Under the pieces are notes generated by a model that did no database searches, was not told where the DNA came from, and was given only the letters and a program-made list of their open reading frames with translations. DNA of 64,000 nucleotides from an uncultured Eubacteriales bacterium. Lineage in GTDB: Bacteria; Bacillota; Clostridia; Monoglobales; Monoglobaceae. The stretch spans positions 1 to 64,000 of the forward strand of contig CATWQA010000002.1 in the NCBI GenBank assembly GCA_958352815.1, in the 5' to 3' direction. Both the position numbers and the translations under genes were made by a program. Numbering within the stretch: position 1 is the stretch's first letter; each line of letters starts with the position of its first letter. This document shows, piece after piece, positions 51,872 through 59,934 of this stretch.

Positions 51872-52720
51872 ATGGATTCAAATGAAGTTAAAAATTTGCA
51901 AATCCACGCAGCCCATGTAAGAAAAATGGCTCTTGAAGCTGTTCACAGCGCAGGGGCAGGTCATCCGGGAGGCTCTCTCTCTGTTGCCGACATTCTTACA
52001 TACTTATATCTAAAGGAAATGAATGTTAAGCCTGACGACGCTAAAAATCCCGACCGTGACAGATTTGTCCTTTCAAAGGGTCACTGTTCACCGGCGCTTT
52101 ACGGCGTTCTCGCCGAAGCGGGCTTTATTCCCAAGGAGGATATTAAGGGCTTCAGAAGTATCGACAGCTATCTCCAGGGTCACCCCGACATGAAGAAGAT
52201 TAACGGCGTTGACATGTCAACAGGCTCTCTGGGTCAGGGCATAAGCTGTGCTAACGGCATGGCTCTGGCAGGCAAGTTAGACGGCAAGAGCTATCGCGTT
52301 TACACCGCTCTGGGCGACGGCGAAATCGAGGAGGGTCAGGTTTGGGAGGCAGCTATGTTTGCCGCTCACTATAAGCTTGACAATCTCACCGCTTTCCTGG
52401 ACTACAACGGATTGCAGATTGACGGCGATATTACAAAGGTTATGAACTCAACCCCCATAGATAAGAAATTTGAAGCGTTCAACTGGCACGTTATCACTAT
52501 TGACGCTCACGACTTCAACCAGATTGAAGCCGCTGTAAACGAAGCCAAGGAGACAAAGGGCAAGCCCACTCTTATTTTGGCTAAGTCAGTAAAGGGCAAG
52601 GGCGTTTCCTTTATGGAGGGTCAGGCAGCTTGGCACGGCGCGGCTCCCAACGATGAGCAGTACGCTCAGGCTATTTCTGAGCTGGACGCTTATATTGAAT
52701 CTCTCGGAGGTGACAAATAA
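51872..52720 (+). CDS. transketolase, N-terminal subunit
   Basis: Thiamine-diphosphate-binding half of a split transketolase, 282 residues. HSAGAGHPGGSLSVADILTYLY, SKGHCSPALYGVLAEAGF and GDGEIEEGQVWEAAMFAAHYKLDNLTAFLDYNGLQIDG (the TPP motif GDG...N) are clear. Moves two-carbon units in the non-oxidative pentose phosphate pathway. Ribosome site AAGGAGGAA. The stop codon overlaps the start of the C-terminal subunit by one base. Confidence 0.95.
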   Translation: MDSNEVKNLQIHAAHVRKMALEAVHSAGAGHPGGSLSVADILTYLYLKEMNVKPDDAKNPDRDRFVLSKGHCSPALYGVLAEAGFIPKEDIKGFRSIDSYLQGHPDMKKINGVDMSTGSLGQGISCANGMALAGKLDGKSYRVYTALGDGEIEEGQVWEAAMFAAHYKLDNLTAFLDYNGLQIDGDITKVMNSTPIDKKFEAFNWHVITIDAHDFNQIEAAVNEAKETKGKPTLILAKSVKGKGVSFMEGQAAWHGAAPNDEQYAQAISELDAYIESLGGDK

Positions 52721-53667
52721 TGAAATATAATATCGGCGATAAAATTGCTACAAGACAGGCATACGGTGACGCTCTGGTAGAGTACGGCAGCGACCCCCGC
52801 ATTGTGGTTATGGACGCTGACCTGTCAAAGTCCACCAAGACAGACGGCTTTAAGAAAACCTATCCTGAAAGATTTATCAATACGGGTATTGCAGAGGGCA
52901 ACATGATGGCTACCGCAGCGGGTATTGCAACCTGCGGAAAGATTGTTTTCGCAAGCTCTTTCGCTATGTTCGCGGCAGGCCGTGCCTTTGAGCAAATCAG
53001 AAACTCTATCGGATACCCCCATCTTAACGTAAAAATCGGCGCAACCCACGCGGGCATCTCTGTCGGCGAGGACGGCGCTTCCCATCAGTGCCTGGAGGAT
53101 TTGGGTCTTATGAGAACTATCCCCGGCATGGTTATTCTTAACCCGGCTGACGCTGTTGAGTCAAACCTGGCCGTTAAGGCGGCTATCGACTACGAGGGTC
53201 CCGTTTACCTGAGATTCGGACGTTTGGCTGTTCCCACAATCTTTGATGAGAACTACAAGTTTGAAATCGGTAAGGGCGTTGAGCTCAGCGACGGTACGGA
53301 CGTTACTCTTATCGGTACCGGTCTTATGGTTCCCGCCTGCAACGAGGCAAAGGAAATCCTTGCCGCAGAGGGCATAAGCGCAAGAGTTATCAACATGGCA
53401 ACCATCAAGCCTATTGACAAAGAGATTATCATCAAGGCGGCTAAGGAAACAGGCGCAATCGTTACTGCCGAGGAGCACAACGTTATCGGCGGTCTGGGCA
53501 GCGCCGTTGCCGAGGTTCTTGTTGAGAACGCCCCCGTTCCCATGCAGAGAGTGGGAACTCAGGACGTGTTCGGCTGCTCCGGAAAGCCCTACCCGCTTCT
53601 TGAGAAATACGGTCTTGACGCAAAGACAATTGCAGAAAAGGCAAAGAAAGCTATTGCAATGAAATAA
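52720..53667 (+). CDS. transketolase, C-terminal subunit
   Basis: 315 residues carrying the pyrimidine-binding and C-terminal domains: MDADLSKSTKTDGFKK, NTGIAEGNMMATAAGIATCGKIVFASSFAMFAAGRAFEQIRN (catalytic E in IAEG), THAGISVGEDGASHQ, and the C-terminal TAEEHNVIGGLGSAVAEVL. With the N-terminal subunit it makes the full enzyme. Split transketolases are common in Clostridia and archaea. Confidence 0.95.
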   Translation: MKYNIGDKIATRQAYGDALVEYGSDPRIVVMDADLSKSTKTDGFKKTYPERFINTGIAEGNMMATAAGIATCGKIVFASSFAMFAAGRAFEQIRNSIGYPHLNVKIGATHAGISVGEDGASHQCLEDLGLMRTIPGMVILNPADAVESNLAVKAAIDYEGPVYLRFGRLAVPTIFDENYKFEIGKGVELSDGTDVTLIGTGLMVPACNEAKEILAAEGISARVINMATIKPIDKEIIIKAAKETGAIVTAEEHNVIGGLGSAVAEVLVENAPVPMQRVGTQDVFGCSGKPYPLLEKYGLDAKTIAEKAKKAIAMK

Positions 53668-53684
53668 AAATAAAAATTGATGTT

Positions 53685-53715
53685 ACTCCCGTCCTTGCGG
53701 CGGGAGTTTTTCTTT
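53685..53715 (+). terminator. terminator of the transketolase operon
   Basis: ACTCCCG and CGGGAGT arms (53685-53691 and 53701-53707) followed by TTTTCTTTT. Confidence 0.9.
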
Positions 53716-53812
53716 TGCAACTATATCATATTATACGAATTTGGGCGTTTATTTAAATCATAATCCCTGTTAATTTATCTTTTCACATTGGTTTGGATAC
53801 GGGCGCAATAAA

Positions 53813-53833
53813 TGGCGCCCCTACGAATTTGGT
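53813..53833 (+). repeat. F motif
   Basis: GGCGCCCCTACGAATTTGG, also found at about 10399 and 23966. It follows GGGCGCAATAAATGGCGCCC, a short hairpin. Confidence 0.5.
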
Positions 53834-53882
53834 ATTTACATATACCCACACCCCCATTTACAAAAACACAGCCCGCCCCGTT

Positions 53883-53907
53883 GCGCTTGCCCGACCTCCC
53901 CAAGCGC
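53883..53907. repeat. H-family hairpin, copy 2
   Basis: GCGCTTG, 11-nt loop (CCCGACCTCCC), CAAGCGC; the copy at 34125-34151 has GCGTTTG/CAAACGC. Confidence 0.6.
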
Positions 53908-53910
53908 AGA

Positions 53911-53965
53911 TCGTTCTCCCTCCGGGAGAAACGAGTTAGGGGACGCTGTCCCCTAAGACCCCTAT
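53911..53965 (+). repeat. hairpin pair resembling the A family
   Basis: TTCTCCC/GGGAGAA (53914-53930) followed by GGGGAC/GTCCCC (53939-53953). Same two-hairpin layout as A with different sequence. Confidence 0.5.
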
Positions 53966-53979
53966 TAAAGAGAGACAAC

Positions 53980-54075
53980 AATTTTGATAAAGGCTTTGGC
54001 GACATTGCCGCCGCGGCTTGGCATGGCGGAATATGGGCTCGGCAATGGTTCAAAGGCAAAGCCTTTATCAAAATT
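53980..54075. mobile_element. E element: 96-bp unit with 17-bp terminal inverted repeats
   Basis: TTTTGATAAAGGCTTTG (53982-53998) and its exact complement (54057-54073) bound an uninterrupted 58-bp interior. No coding capacity; MITE-like. The same element with a D insert is at 62590-62775. Confidence 0.82.
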
Positions 54076-54100
54076 TGAGCTAAAGCTTCGTTTCGACACG

Positions 54101-54129
54101 GGCATATTGCGACGACAGTCGCATACTAT
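54101..54129 (+). promoter_or_regulatory. sigma-E-type promoter of yqfC-yqfD
   Basis: GGCATATT (54101-54108), 13-bp spacer, CATACTAT (54122-54129). Both boxes fit the mother-cell sigma-E pattern, and yqfC/yqfD belong to the sigma-E regulon in B. subtilis. Confidence 0.75.
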
Positions 54130-54164
54130 ATATAAAGGCAAATTATGCGCAAAGGATTGATAGT

Positions 54165-54464
54165 ATGTCAGGAAAGAGACGGCGGCGTGACACCGGCGAG
54201 CCCACCTTTAAGGAGCGGCTGGCGGACGCGATTGATATTTCAAAGGACGTAATGCTTGGCGTGCCGACGGTTACGATGCTGGGAGACAGAGAGCTTACCA
54301 TCGAAAACTACGTGGGCATAATCGAATACGGGGAGGAAAAAATCAGAATAAAGTGCAAGGCGGTAAACCTATGCGTAACCGGGTGCAACATGGAGCTTAA
54401 AACCATGACCGATGAATTTTTATATATTACCGGGAGGTTCAAATGCTTTTCATACGAATACTGA
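54165..54464 (+). CDS. yqfC: sporulation protein YqfC
   Basis: 99-residue YabP/YqfC-family protein. The core TVTMLGDRELTIENYVGIIEYGEEKIRIKC is diagnostic, preceded by a basic N-terminus (SGKRRRRDTGEP). Needed for efficient sporulation in relatives; biochemical role unknown. It overlaps yqfD by 22 bp. Confidence 0.93.
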   Translation: MSGKRRRRDTGEPTFKERLADAIDISKDVMLGVPTVTMLGDRELTIENYVGIIEYGEEKIRIKCKAVNLCVTGCNMELKTMTDEFLYITGRFKCFSYEY

Positions 54465-55687
54465 ACTACATAAAGGGTTATCTTATTATTAGTATAAAAG
54501 GCGTGTTTGCCGAGCGGTTTATAAACATCTGCGTCCACAGGGGTATACTGCTGTGGGACGTTTCATTTAAGAACGGAGCGTTCGTCGGGAAGATTGGCAC
54601 AAAAGACTTTTTCAAAATCAGAAACATAGCCTTTGTTACCCGCTCCCACATAAGAATAGTCCGCCGCAGAGGTCTGCCCTTTTTGCTGAAGCAATACCAA
54701 AGCCGCTGGCCTGTTATATTCGGGATACTGCTGTTTGCGGCAATTGTGAACTTCACCTCTACTCACATCATGAGCGTTGACATAACCGGCAACGAGAGAA
54801 TACCCACAGAGCTCCTGCGGCAGCAGCTTGACCAAGTGGGGGTGGGCTTTGGGAAGTCTGTATCAGGTCTTACCCCCGACCAAATCAGAAACCAAATGAT
54901 AGTGGCAAACAACGATATTGCCTGGCTGGGCGTGAACATCAGAGGCAGCCGCGTTTACATTGAAATCACCGAGAGGCTGGACACCGAAAGCGTGCCCCAC
55001 GTGACCGAGGAAAAATGCAACGTGGTTGCGGCAAAGGACGGGGTTATACGCCGCCTTGAGGTTAAGCAGGGACAGACCGTTGTTAAAAAGGGGGACGCCG
55101 TCCGCGAGGGCGACCTGCTGGTCAGCGGTATTATGGACAGTGTGTACGGCGGGTTCAGAACGGTTCACGCCTACGGTGATATATATGCGGAAACCGAGTA
55201 CGCCGCCACGCGGGAATACCCCTTAAAATATACGGAACGGGAGTACACCGGGCGGGAGACAGCCCGATACAGCCTGCGCCTCATGGGCAGAGAGATTAAC
55301 CTGTACCCCAATTCCATGAGCCCCGGGGAGGGCTACGAGGAGCGACGGGAGGAGCACATATACCAAAACGGGAACTTTGACGGGGGCTTCATAAAAAAGA
55401 CCTTTGCCGAATACACGGAGACCGAAAGGCAGAGAACCGTCAGCGAGGCCGTGGAGCAGGGAGCGCGGGAGCTTAATGAGGAAGTAAAAGCCCTTATTCC
55501 CGACAGCGCAGAAATCCTTGAGAACAAAATCGAGCACAATATATTATCGGGGGATTTGGTGTCTGTAACCGTGACTTATATCTGCAATGAAAATATTGCA
55601 AAAGAGAGCATAATTGATGAAAGTTTGATTGACAAAAGTGAAATTTTGGATTATGATATAATAGATGAAGAAAACGGGTCGGAATAA
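54443..55687 (+). CDS. yqfD: sporulation protein YqfD
   Basis: 414-residue membrane-anchored sporulation protein. A basic cytoplasmic front part (about 1-85), one membrane helix (about 91-108, VIFGILLFAAIVNFTSTHI) and an outside domain follow. Characteristic stretches are VDITGNERIPTELLRQQLDQVGV (POTRA-like), IAWLGVNIRGSRVYIEITER and VAAKDGVIRRLEVKQGQTVVKKGDAVREGDLLVSG (lipoyl/barrel-sandwich-like). Probably made in the mother cell with YqfC. Confidence 0.93.
   Translation: MLFIRILNYIKGYLIISIKGVFAERFINICVHRGILLWDVSFKNGAFVGKIGTKDFFKIRNIAFVTRSHIRIVRRRGLPFLLKQYQSRWPVIFGILLFAAIVNFTSTHIMSVDITGNERIPTELLRQQLDQVGVGFGKSVSGLTPDQIRNQMIVANNDIAWLGVNIRGSRVYIEITERLDTESVPHVTEEKCNVVAAKDGVIRRLEVKQGQTVVKKGDAVREGDLLVSGIMDSVYGGFRTVHAYGDIYAETEYAATREYPLKYTEREYTGRETARYSLRLMGREINLYPNSMSPGEGYEERREEHIYQNGNFDGGFIKKTFAEYTETERQRTVSEAVEQGARELNEEVKALIPDSAEILENKIEHNILSGDLVSVTVTYICNENIAKESIIDESLIDKSEILDYDIIDEENGSE
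55629..55657 (+). promoter_or_regulatory. sigma-A promoter of phoH-ybeY-dgkA-era, inside yqfD
   Basis: TTGACA (55629-55634), 17-bp spacer, TATGAT (55652-55657), within the last codons of yqfD. It would give the essential downstream genes vegetative expression. Confidence 0.7.
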
Positions 55688-55721
55688 ACCCGTATTACAA
55701 ATGAAAACACGAGGTTAGTTG

Positions 55722-56708
55722 ATGGAAAGACATATTGAAGTTGAAAAGATGGAACCGGTTATTAACCTGTTCGGAAGCTTTGACGAGAACGTTAAGATTA
55801 TCGAAAAGGAGCTGGACGTTGCCATTATCAACAGGGGCTCCGAGATTAAGGTGGGCGGCGAGCCGGAAAAGGTTGACAAGGCTGTGTCCGCCATAAACCA
55901 GCTGCTCCTCATTGCCGCAAGGGGCGAGACCATAGGCGAGCAGGAGGTTCGCTATGTTATGGGGCAGATTGACGACGGCAATGAGGAGCAGCTTGTGGAT
56001 TTGGGCAAGGACGTTGTCTGCATTACCTCAAGCGGCGCCCCTCTGAAAGCCAAGACCCTGGGACAGAAGCAGTATATAGAAAAGATAAAAAATAACCCAA
56101 TTGTGTTCGGCATCGGCCCTGCGGGAACGGGAAAGACCTATCTGGCAGTGGCTATGGCGGTATCGGCGTTTAAGAATAAGGAGGTCAATCGGATTATCCT
56201 GACCAGACCCGCCATTGAAGCAGGAGAAAGTTTGGGCTTTCTGCCGGGCGATATGCAGGAAAAGGTTGACCCATACCTGCGCCCTCTCTATGACGCCTTA
56301 GGCGAAATGCTGGGCTACGAAACATTCCACAAGGTTTTGGAGCGGGGGCAGATTGAGGTTGCGCCCCTGGCATACATGAGGGGCAGAACCTTAGACGACG
56401 CCTTTATTATTCTGGACGAGGCGCAAAACACTACCCCCGAGCAGATGAAGATGTTCTTAACCCGTATGGGCTTTGCCTCCAAAATCGTCGTAACCGGAGA
56501 CGTGACCCAGGTTGACCTGCCCAAAGACAAGAAGTCCGGCCTGCGGGACGCAGAAATCGTTCTTAAAAACATAGAGGGCATTGAGTTTATGTATCTTTCC
56601 GAAAGAGACGTAGTGCGCCATCCTCTGGTGCAAAAAATCGTTAAGGCGTACGAGAAAAAGACTCTGGAAAGAGAAAGGGTTGTGCAGCAGAGGCGCAACA
56701 AGCGATAG
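55722..56708 (+). CDS. phoH: PhoH-family ATPase
   Basis: 328 residues. An N-terminal KH-like part (about 1-90) precedes the ATPase domain. Walker A GPAGTGKTYLA is near 134, followed by LTRPAIEAGESLGFLPGDMQEKVDPYLRPLYDAL and Walker B FIILDEAQNTTPEQMKMFLTRMG. PhoH proteins are implicated in RNA metabolism and ribosome maturation with YbeY, encoded 29 bp downstream. Confidence 0.95.
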   Translation: MERHIEVEKMEPVINLFGSFDENVKIIEKELDVAIINRGSEIKVGGEPEKVDKAVSAINQLLLIAARGETIGEQEVRYVMGQIDDGNEEQLVDLGKDVVCITSSGAPLKAKTLGQKQYIEKIKNNPIVFGIGPAGTGKTYLAVAMAVSAFKNKEVNRIILTRPAIEAGESLGFLPGDMQEKVDPYLRPLYDALGEMLGYETFHKVLERGQIEVAPLAYMRGRTLDDAFIILDEAQNTTPEQMKMFLTRMGFASKIVVTGDVTQVDLPKDKKSGLRDAEIVLKNIEGIEFMYLSERDVVRHPLVQKIVKAYEKKTLERERVVQQRRNKR

Positions 56709-56737
56709 AAACAAAATATAATATTAAGGATAAGATT

Positions 56738-57223
56738 ATGAAAGTTTCAATTTTAAATCAACAGAGCGAGCTGCCCGTCACAAAAGCCGTCAGGGATTTA
56801 ATAAAAGGGGCGGCGGAGACCACCCTTAAATTCTTCGACCTGACCGACAACGTAGAAATCAGCGTTATGCTCACCGACAACGAAGAAATCAGAACCTTAA
56901 ACAAGCTGCACAGGAACATTGACCGAGCCACCGACGTGCTTTCCTTCCCCATGTTCGAATACGACGAGGCCGGAAACATTCAGGAGGAGTTTGCGGAGCT
57001 TAACGAGACGGGAGAGGTGTGCCTGGGAGATATTGTCATATCCCTTGAACGCGCCGCCGAACAGGCAGAGGAATACGGCCACTCCTACGAGCGGGAGGTT
57101 GGCTTTCTCACGGTGCACTCAATGCTTCACCTGCTGGGCTATGACCACATGACCCCTGAGGAGGAAAAGGAAATGTTCGGCTACCAGGAGGAAATACTAA
57201 AGGTTATGGGGCTGAGGCGATGA
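56738..57223 (+). CDS. ybeY: endoribonuclease YbeY (16S rRNA maturation)
   Basis: 161-residue zinc metalloprotein. The metal site HSMLHLLGYDH gives three histidines (HxxxHxxxxxH) near residue 128; DRATDVLSFPMFE and CLGDIVIS are conserved. Acts in 16S rRNA 3'-end processing and ribosome quality control. It overlaps dgkA by 4 bp. Confidence 0.96.
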   Translation: MKVSILNQQSELPVTKAVRDLIKGAAETTLKFFDLTDNVEISVMLTDNEEIRTLNKLHRNIDRATDVLSFPMFEYDEAGNIQEEFAELNETGEVCLGDIVISLERAAEQAEEYGHSYEREVGFLTVHSMLHLLGYDHMTPEEEKEMFGYQEEILKVMGLRR

Positions 57224-57687
57224 AAGACTTACTAAAGAGCTTTGTTTACGCCTTTAGCGGAGTTTGGCTCTGCATAAAAACAGAGAGAAACTTTCGCATA
57301 CATATGGTGGCGGCGGTTGTGGTTTTTGTTTTCGCCGCCCTGTACGGCGTGACAAAAACACAGGGCGCGCTTCTTACGGTAATCTGCGCCCTTGTTATCT
57401 CTCTGGAAGCCGTAAACACGGCAATCGAGGCGGCTGTAGACCTGGAGACCTCCCAAAAATCACGGCTGGCAAAAATCGCCAAGGATGCGGCGGCGGCAGC
57501 GGTGCTCATATCCGCTGTCGGAGCGGTTGGGTCGGCAGTGTGCATATTCTCGGATTTATATCGGGCTTTAGCGGTATTTGTAACCCTGTTCACACCGCCC
57601 CGCCTGATTTTCACTCTGATATTTATAGGAGCCGCTCTGTGGTTCATATTCGGCATAAAAAATAATTTGAAAGGCAAGGATAATTAA
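57220..57687 (+). CDS. dgkA: diacylglycerol/undecaprenol kinase family protein
   Basis: 155-residue membrane enzyme, probably undecaprenol kinase in a Gram-positive. SFVYAFSGVWLCIKTERNFRIHMVAA and the active-site stretch EAVNTAIEAAVDLETSQKSRLAKIAKDAAAAAVLI are diagnostic. The three usual helices are followed by a fourth hydrophobic segment (about 129-147, LIFTLIFIGAALWFIFG), longer than most relatives. It starts inside the end of ybeY and ends one base before era. Confidence 0.93.
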   Translation: MKDLLKSFVYAFSGVWLCIKTERNFRIHMVAAVVVFVFAALYGVTKTQGALLTVICALVISLEAVNTAIEAAVDLETSQKSRLAKIAKDAAAAAVLISAVGAVGSAVCIFSDLYRALAVFVTLFTPPRLIFTLIFIGAALWFIFGIKNNLKGKDN

Positions 57688-57688
57688 A

Positions 57689-58579
57689 ATGAAATCGGGA
57701 TTTGTTGCTATAACCGGCAGACCGAACGCCGGCAAATCAACTTTGCTCAATAAAATTGTGGGAGAAAAGGTGGCTATTGTTTCACGGAAGCCCCAGACCA
57801 CAAGAACAAAAATTCTGGGAGTGCATACCGAAAAGGACGCGCAGCTTGTGCTTATCGACACCCCCGGAATACACAAGCCCCACAACAAGCTGGGGCAGCG
57901 CATGGAAAAGTATATATACTCTGCCACCCGTGACATAGACGTGCTGGTGTACGTTGTGGACTGCAATATTTCCGACAGGGAATTGGAGCTTGAAAAGCAG
58001 GCTCTCACAGGACTTAAGCAGTCGGAGGTCCCTGTGGTGCTGGCGGTTAACAAGATTGACACAGTGCCGCGGCTTAACCTGCTGCCTGTTCTGGACAAGC
58101 TCAAGTCCATATACGACTTTGCGGAAATTATACCCATTTCAGCCCAAAAGGGCAACAACGTGGACAGGCTGATAAGTGTTCTCATCGGCTTTTTGGACGA
58201 GGGACCCAAGTTCTTTCCCGACGGCTCCATAACCGACCAGCCCGAAAGGCAAATTGTGGCAGAGTTCATACGGGAAAAGACCTTGCGCCTGCTGAACAAG
58301 GAGGTGCCCCACGGCATTGCCGTTGAAATCGAAAGCATGAAGCAAAAGCAAAGCGGCACTTATGAAATCCTCGCCGCAATCTACTGCGAAAAGCAGAGCC
58401 ATAAGGGAATAATCATAGGCAAGGGCGGCGAAAAGCTGAAGGATATCGGCAGACAGGCACGGCAGGACATTGAACGTTTCCTGGGCGAAAAGGTTTACCT
58501 GGAGCTGTGGGTCAAGGTTAAGGAAAACTGGCGGAACTTAGATAACTTTATTAACGAGATGGGCTTTGAAAAGAACTAA
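57689..58579 (+). CDS. era: GTPase Era
   Basis: Essential GTPase that binds the 3' end of 16S rRNA in 30S assembly. 296 residues: G1 GRPNAGKST (near 10), TTRTKILG (G2), DTPGIHKP (G3), NKID (G4), then the KH domain (IIIGKGGEKLKDIGRQARQDIERFLGEKVYLELWVKV). Complete. Confidence 0.98.
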   Translation: MKSGFVAITGRPNAGKSTLLNKIVGEKVAIVSRKPQTTRTKILGVHTEKDAQLVLIDTPGIHKPHNKLGQRMEKYIYSATRDIDVLVYVVDCNISDRELELEKQALTGLKQSEVPVVLAVNKIDTVPRLNLLPVLDKLKSIYDFAEIIPISAQKGNNVDRLISVLIGFLDEGPKFFPDGSITDQPERQIVAEFIREKTLRLLNKEVPHGIAVEIESMKQKQSGTYEILAAIYCEKQSHKGIIIGKGGEKLKDIGRQARQDIERFLGEKVYLELWVKVKENWRNLDNFINEMGFEKN

Positions 58580-58606
58580 TCCGCCTCTACTGCAAGGAGG
58601 TCTCAT

Positions 58607-59368
58607 ATGCCTGTTATTGAAGTGAACGGCGTTGTTACCCGTGAAGTCAGGTACGGTGAAAACAGCAGAATATTAACCGTTCTTGCAGAGGACGCGGGGA
58701 AAATCTCGGTGCTGGCAGGACGGGCAAGAACCAACCGTTCGGGGCTGCTCACCGCCACCCAACTGTTTTCATACTCCAACTTTTCTCTGTTTAAAGGCAG
58801 GGAAAACAGCCTGCTCAAGCTGAACGAGGGGCAGGTTATACAGGCCTTTGCGGACATACGCCTGTCTCTTTCCAAAATGGCGTACGCCTCCTACTTCTGC
58901 GATATTGTGAACCACATCTGTGCAGAGGGCGCGGAGGAAAACCAAATGCTGAAGCTTTTGCTGAACATTTTGTATAAGCTGGCGCTGTCGTATGAGACGG
59001 ACAAAGGGGAGGCTATGAAGCTGGAGACCGTATTCCTGCTTAAAACTCTGGTAAACACAGGCTTTGCCCCAAACTGCGACGGCTGCGCCCGCTGCGGCGC
59101 GGACAGCGGCATAAGGCTGTTCCTGCCGGGAGAGGGCGTCTTTCTCTGCGGCGACTGCCGAAAGGACAACAGAGGCTACGAGGTCAACGACAACCTGTAT
59201 CGGGCGATGCGGCATATTATAAACGCCCAAGGCTCGGCAATGTTCGCTTTCTCTTTAGGCGAAAAGAGCTCCCGCTACCTGGCGGCAATCTGTGAGGAAT
59301 GTATGCGATACCAGCTGGAAAAGGATTTGGGCACTCTTGACTACTTAAAAAAGGTTCGGGATATGTAG
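58607..59368 (+). CDS. recO: DNA repair protein RecO
   Basis: 253-residue recombination mediator that loads RecA with RecR. OB-fold at about 1-80 (VNGVVTREVRYGENSRILTVLAEDAGKISVLAGRARTN), helical middle, and a four-cysteine zinc site (CDGCARCG ... LCGDCRKD). ATG 58607 follows AAGGAGG. era-recO is the standard order. Confidence 0.95.
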   Translation: MPVIEVNGVVTREVRYGENSRILTVLAEDAGKISVLAGRARTNRSGLLTATQLFSYSNFSLFKGRENSLLKLNEGQVIQAFADIRLSLSKMAYASYFCDIVNHICAEGAEENQMLKLLLNILYKLALSYETDKGEAMKLETVFLLKTLVNTGFAPNCDGCARCGADSGIRLFLPGEGVFLCGDCRKDNRGYEVNDNLYRAMRHIINAQGSAMFAFSLGEKSSRYLAAICEECMRYQLEKDLGTLDYLKKVRDM

Positions 59369-59396
59369 ACATACTTGTTATTCAAGGAGAATAATT

Positions 59397-59915
59397 ATGC
59401 TTTCAAAAAAAATCATCTGGAAATTTAATATTATAGACCTGCTGCTCATATTTATTATTGTCCTGAGTATTGCGGCGCTTATATACAAGTCCGCCTGGGG
59501 CAAGAAAAACAGCGAATACAGAACCTATACCGTGACCTACGTGTGCGACAACACACCTATTGAGCTTATCGACAAGGTTCACGAGGGCGATATATGCGTT
59601 GACAGCTCAAACGGAAACGAAATCGGAGAGCTGGTTGACCTGAGCTATACTCCCATAGCCGAGGAAGGCTTTAAAGCCCCCGAGGAATACGGAGAACAAA
59701 GAGATAATAATGATGATAACGAGGACAGAACAAGCCCCACTCCCATGCCCACCAAGGAGCCTCTGCGAGCAAGAACCCTGTTTACTACACAGGTTGAGGC
59801 AGCAGAGACGGAGCACGGCATAGCCATTGAGAAAAACACCTATCTCATGGGAATGACTGTCCAACTGGTAATCGGAAACACTATTTTTGACGTATATATA
59901 AGCGATATATACTAG
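59397..59915 (+). CDS. DUF4330-domain membrane protein
   Basis: 172-residue protein with one N-terminal membrane helix (about 12-28) beginning KFNIIDLLLIFIIVLSIAALIYKSAWG, the DUF4330 opening. An extracytoplasmic beta domain follows (RTYTVTYVCDNTPIELIDKVHEGDICVDSS) with an acidic N/D/E-rich insert in the middle. Function unknown. Encoded 28 bp after recO and 20 bp before a polymer-ligase-like gene, so probably co-transcribed with it and perhaps part of an envelope-polymer step. Confidence 0.75.
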   Translation: MLSKKIIWKFNIIDLLLIFIIVLSIAALIYKSAWGKKNSEYRTYTVTYVCDNTPIELIDKVHEGDICVDSSNGNEIGELVDLSYTPIAEEGFKAPEEYGEQRDNNDDNEDRTSPTPMPTKEPLRARTLFTTQVEAAETEHGIAIEKNTYLMGMTVQLVIGNTIFDVYISDIY

Positions 59916-59934
59916 CCGTTCGGAGAGTGTAACT

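Noticed and set aside
53668..54100. A small gene between the transketolase and yqfC
   Set aside because: Open frames here cross the H, A-like and E repeats and show no protein-like composition.
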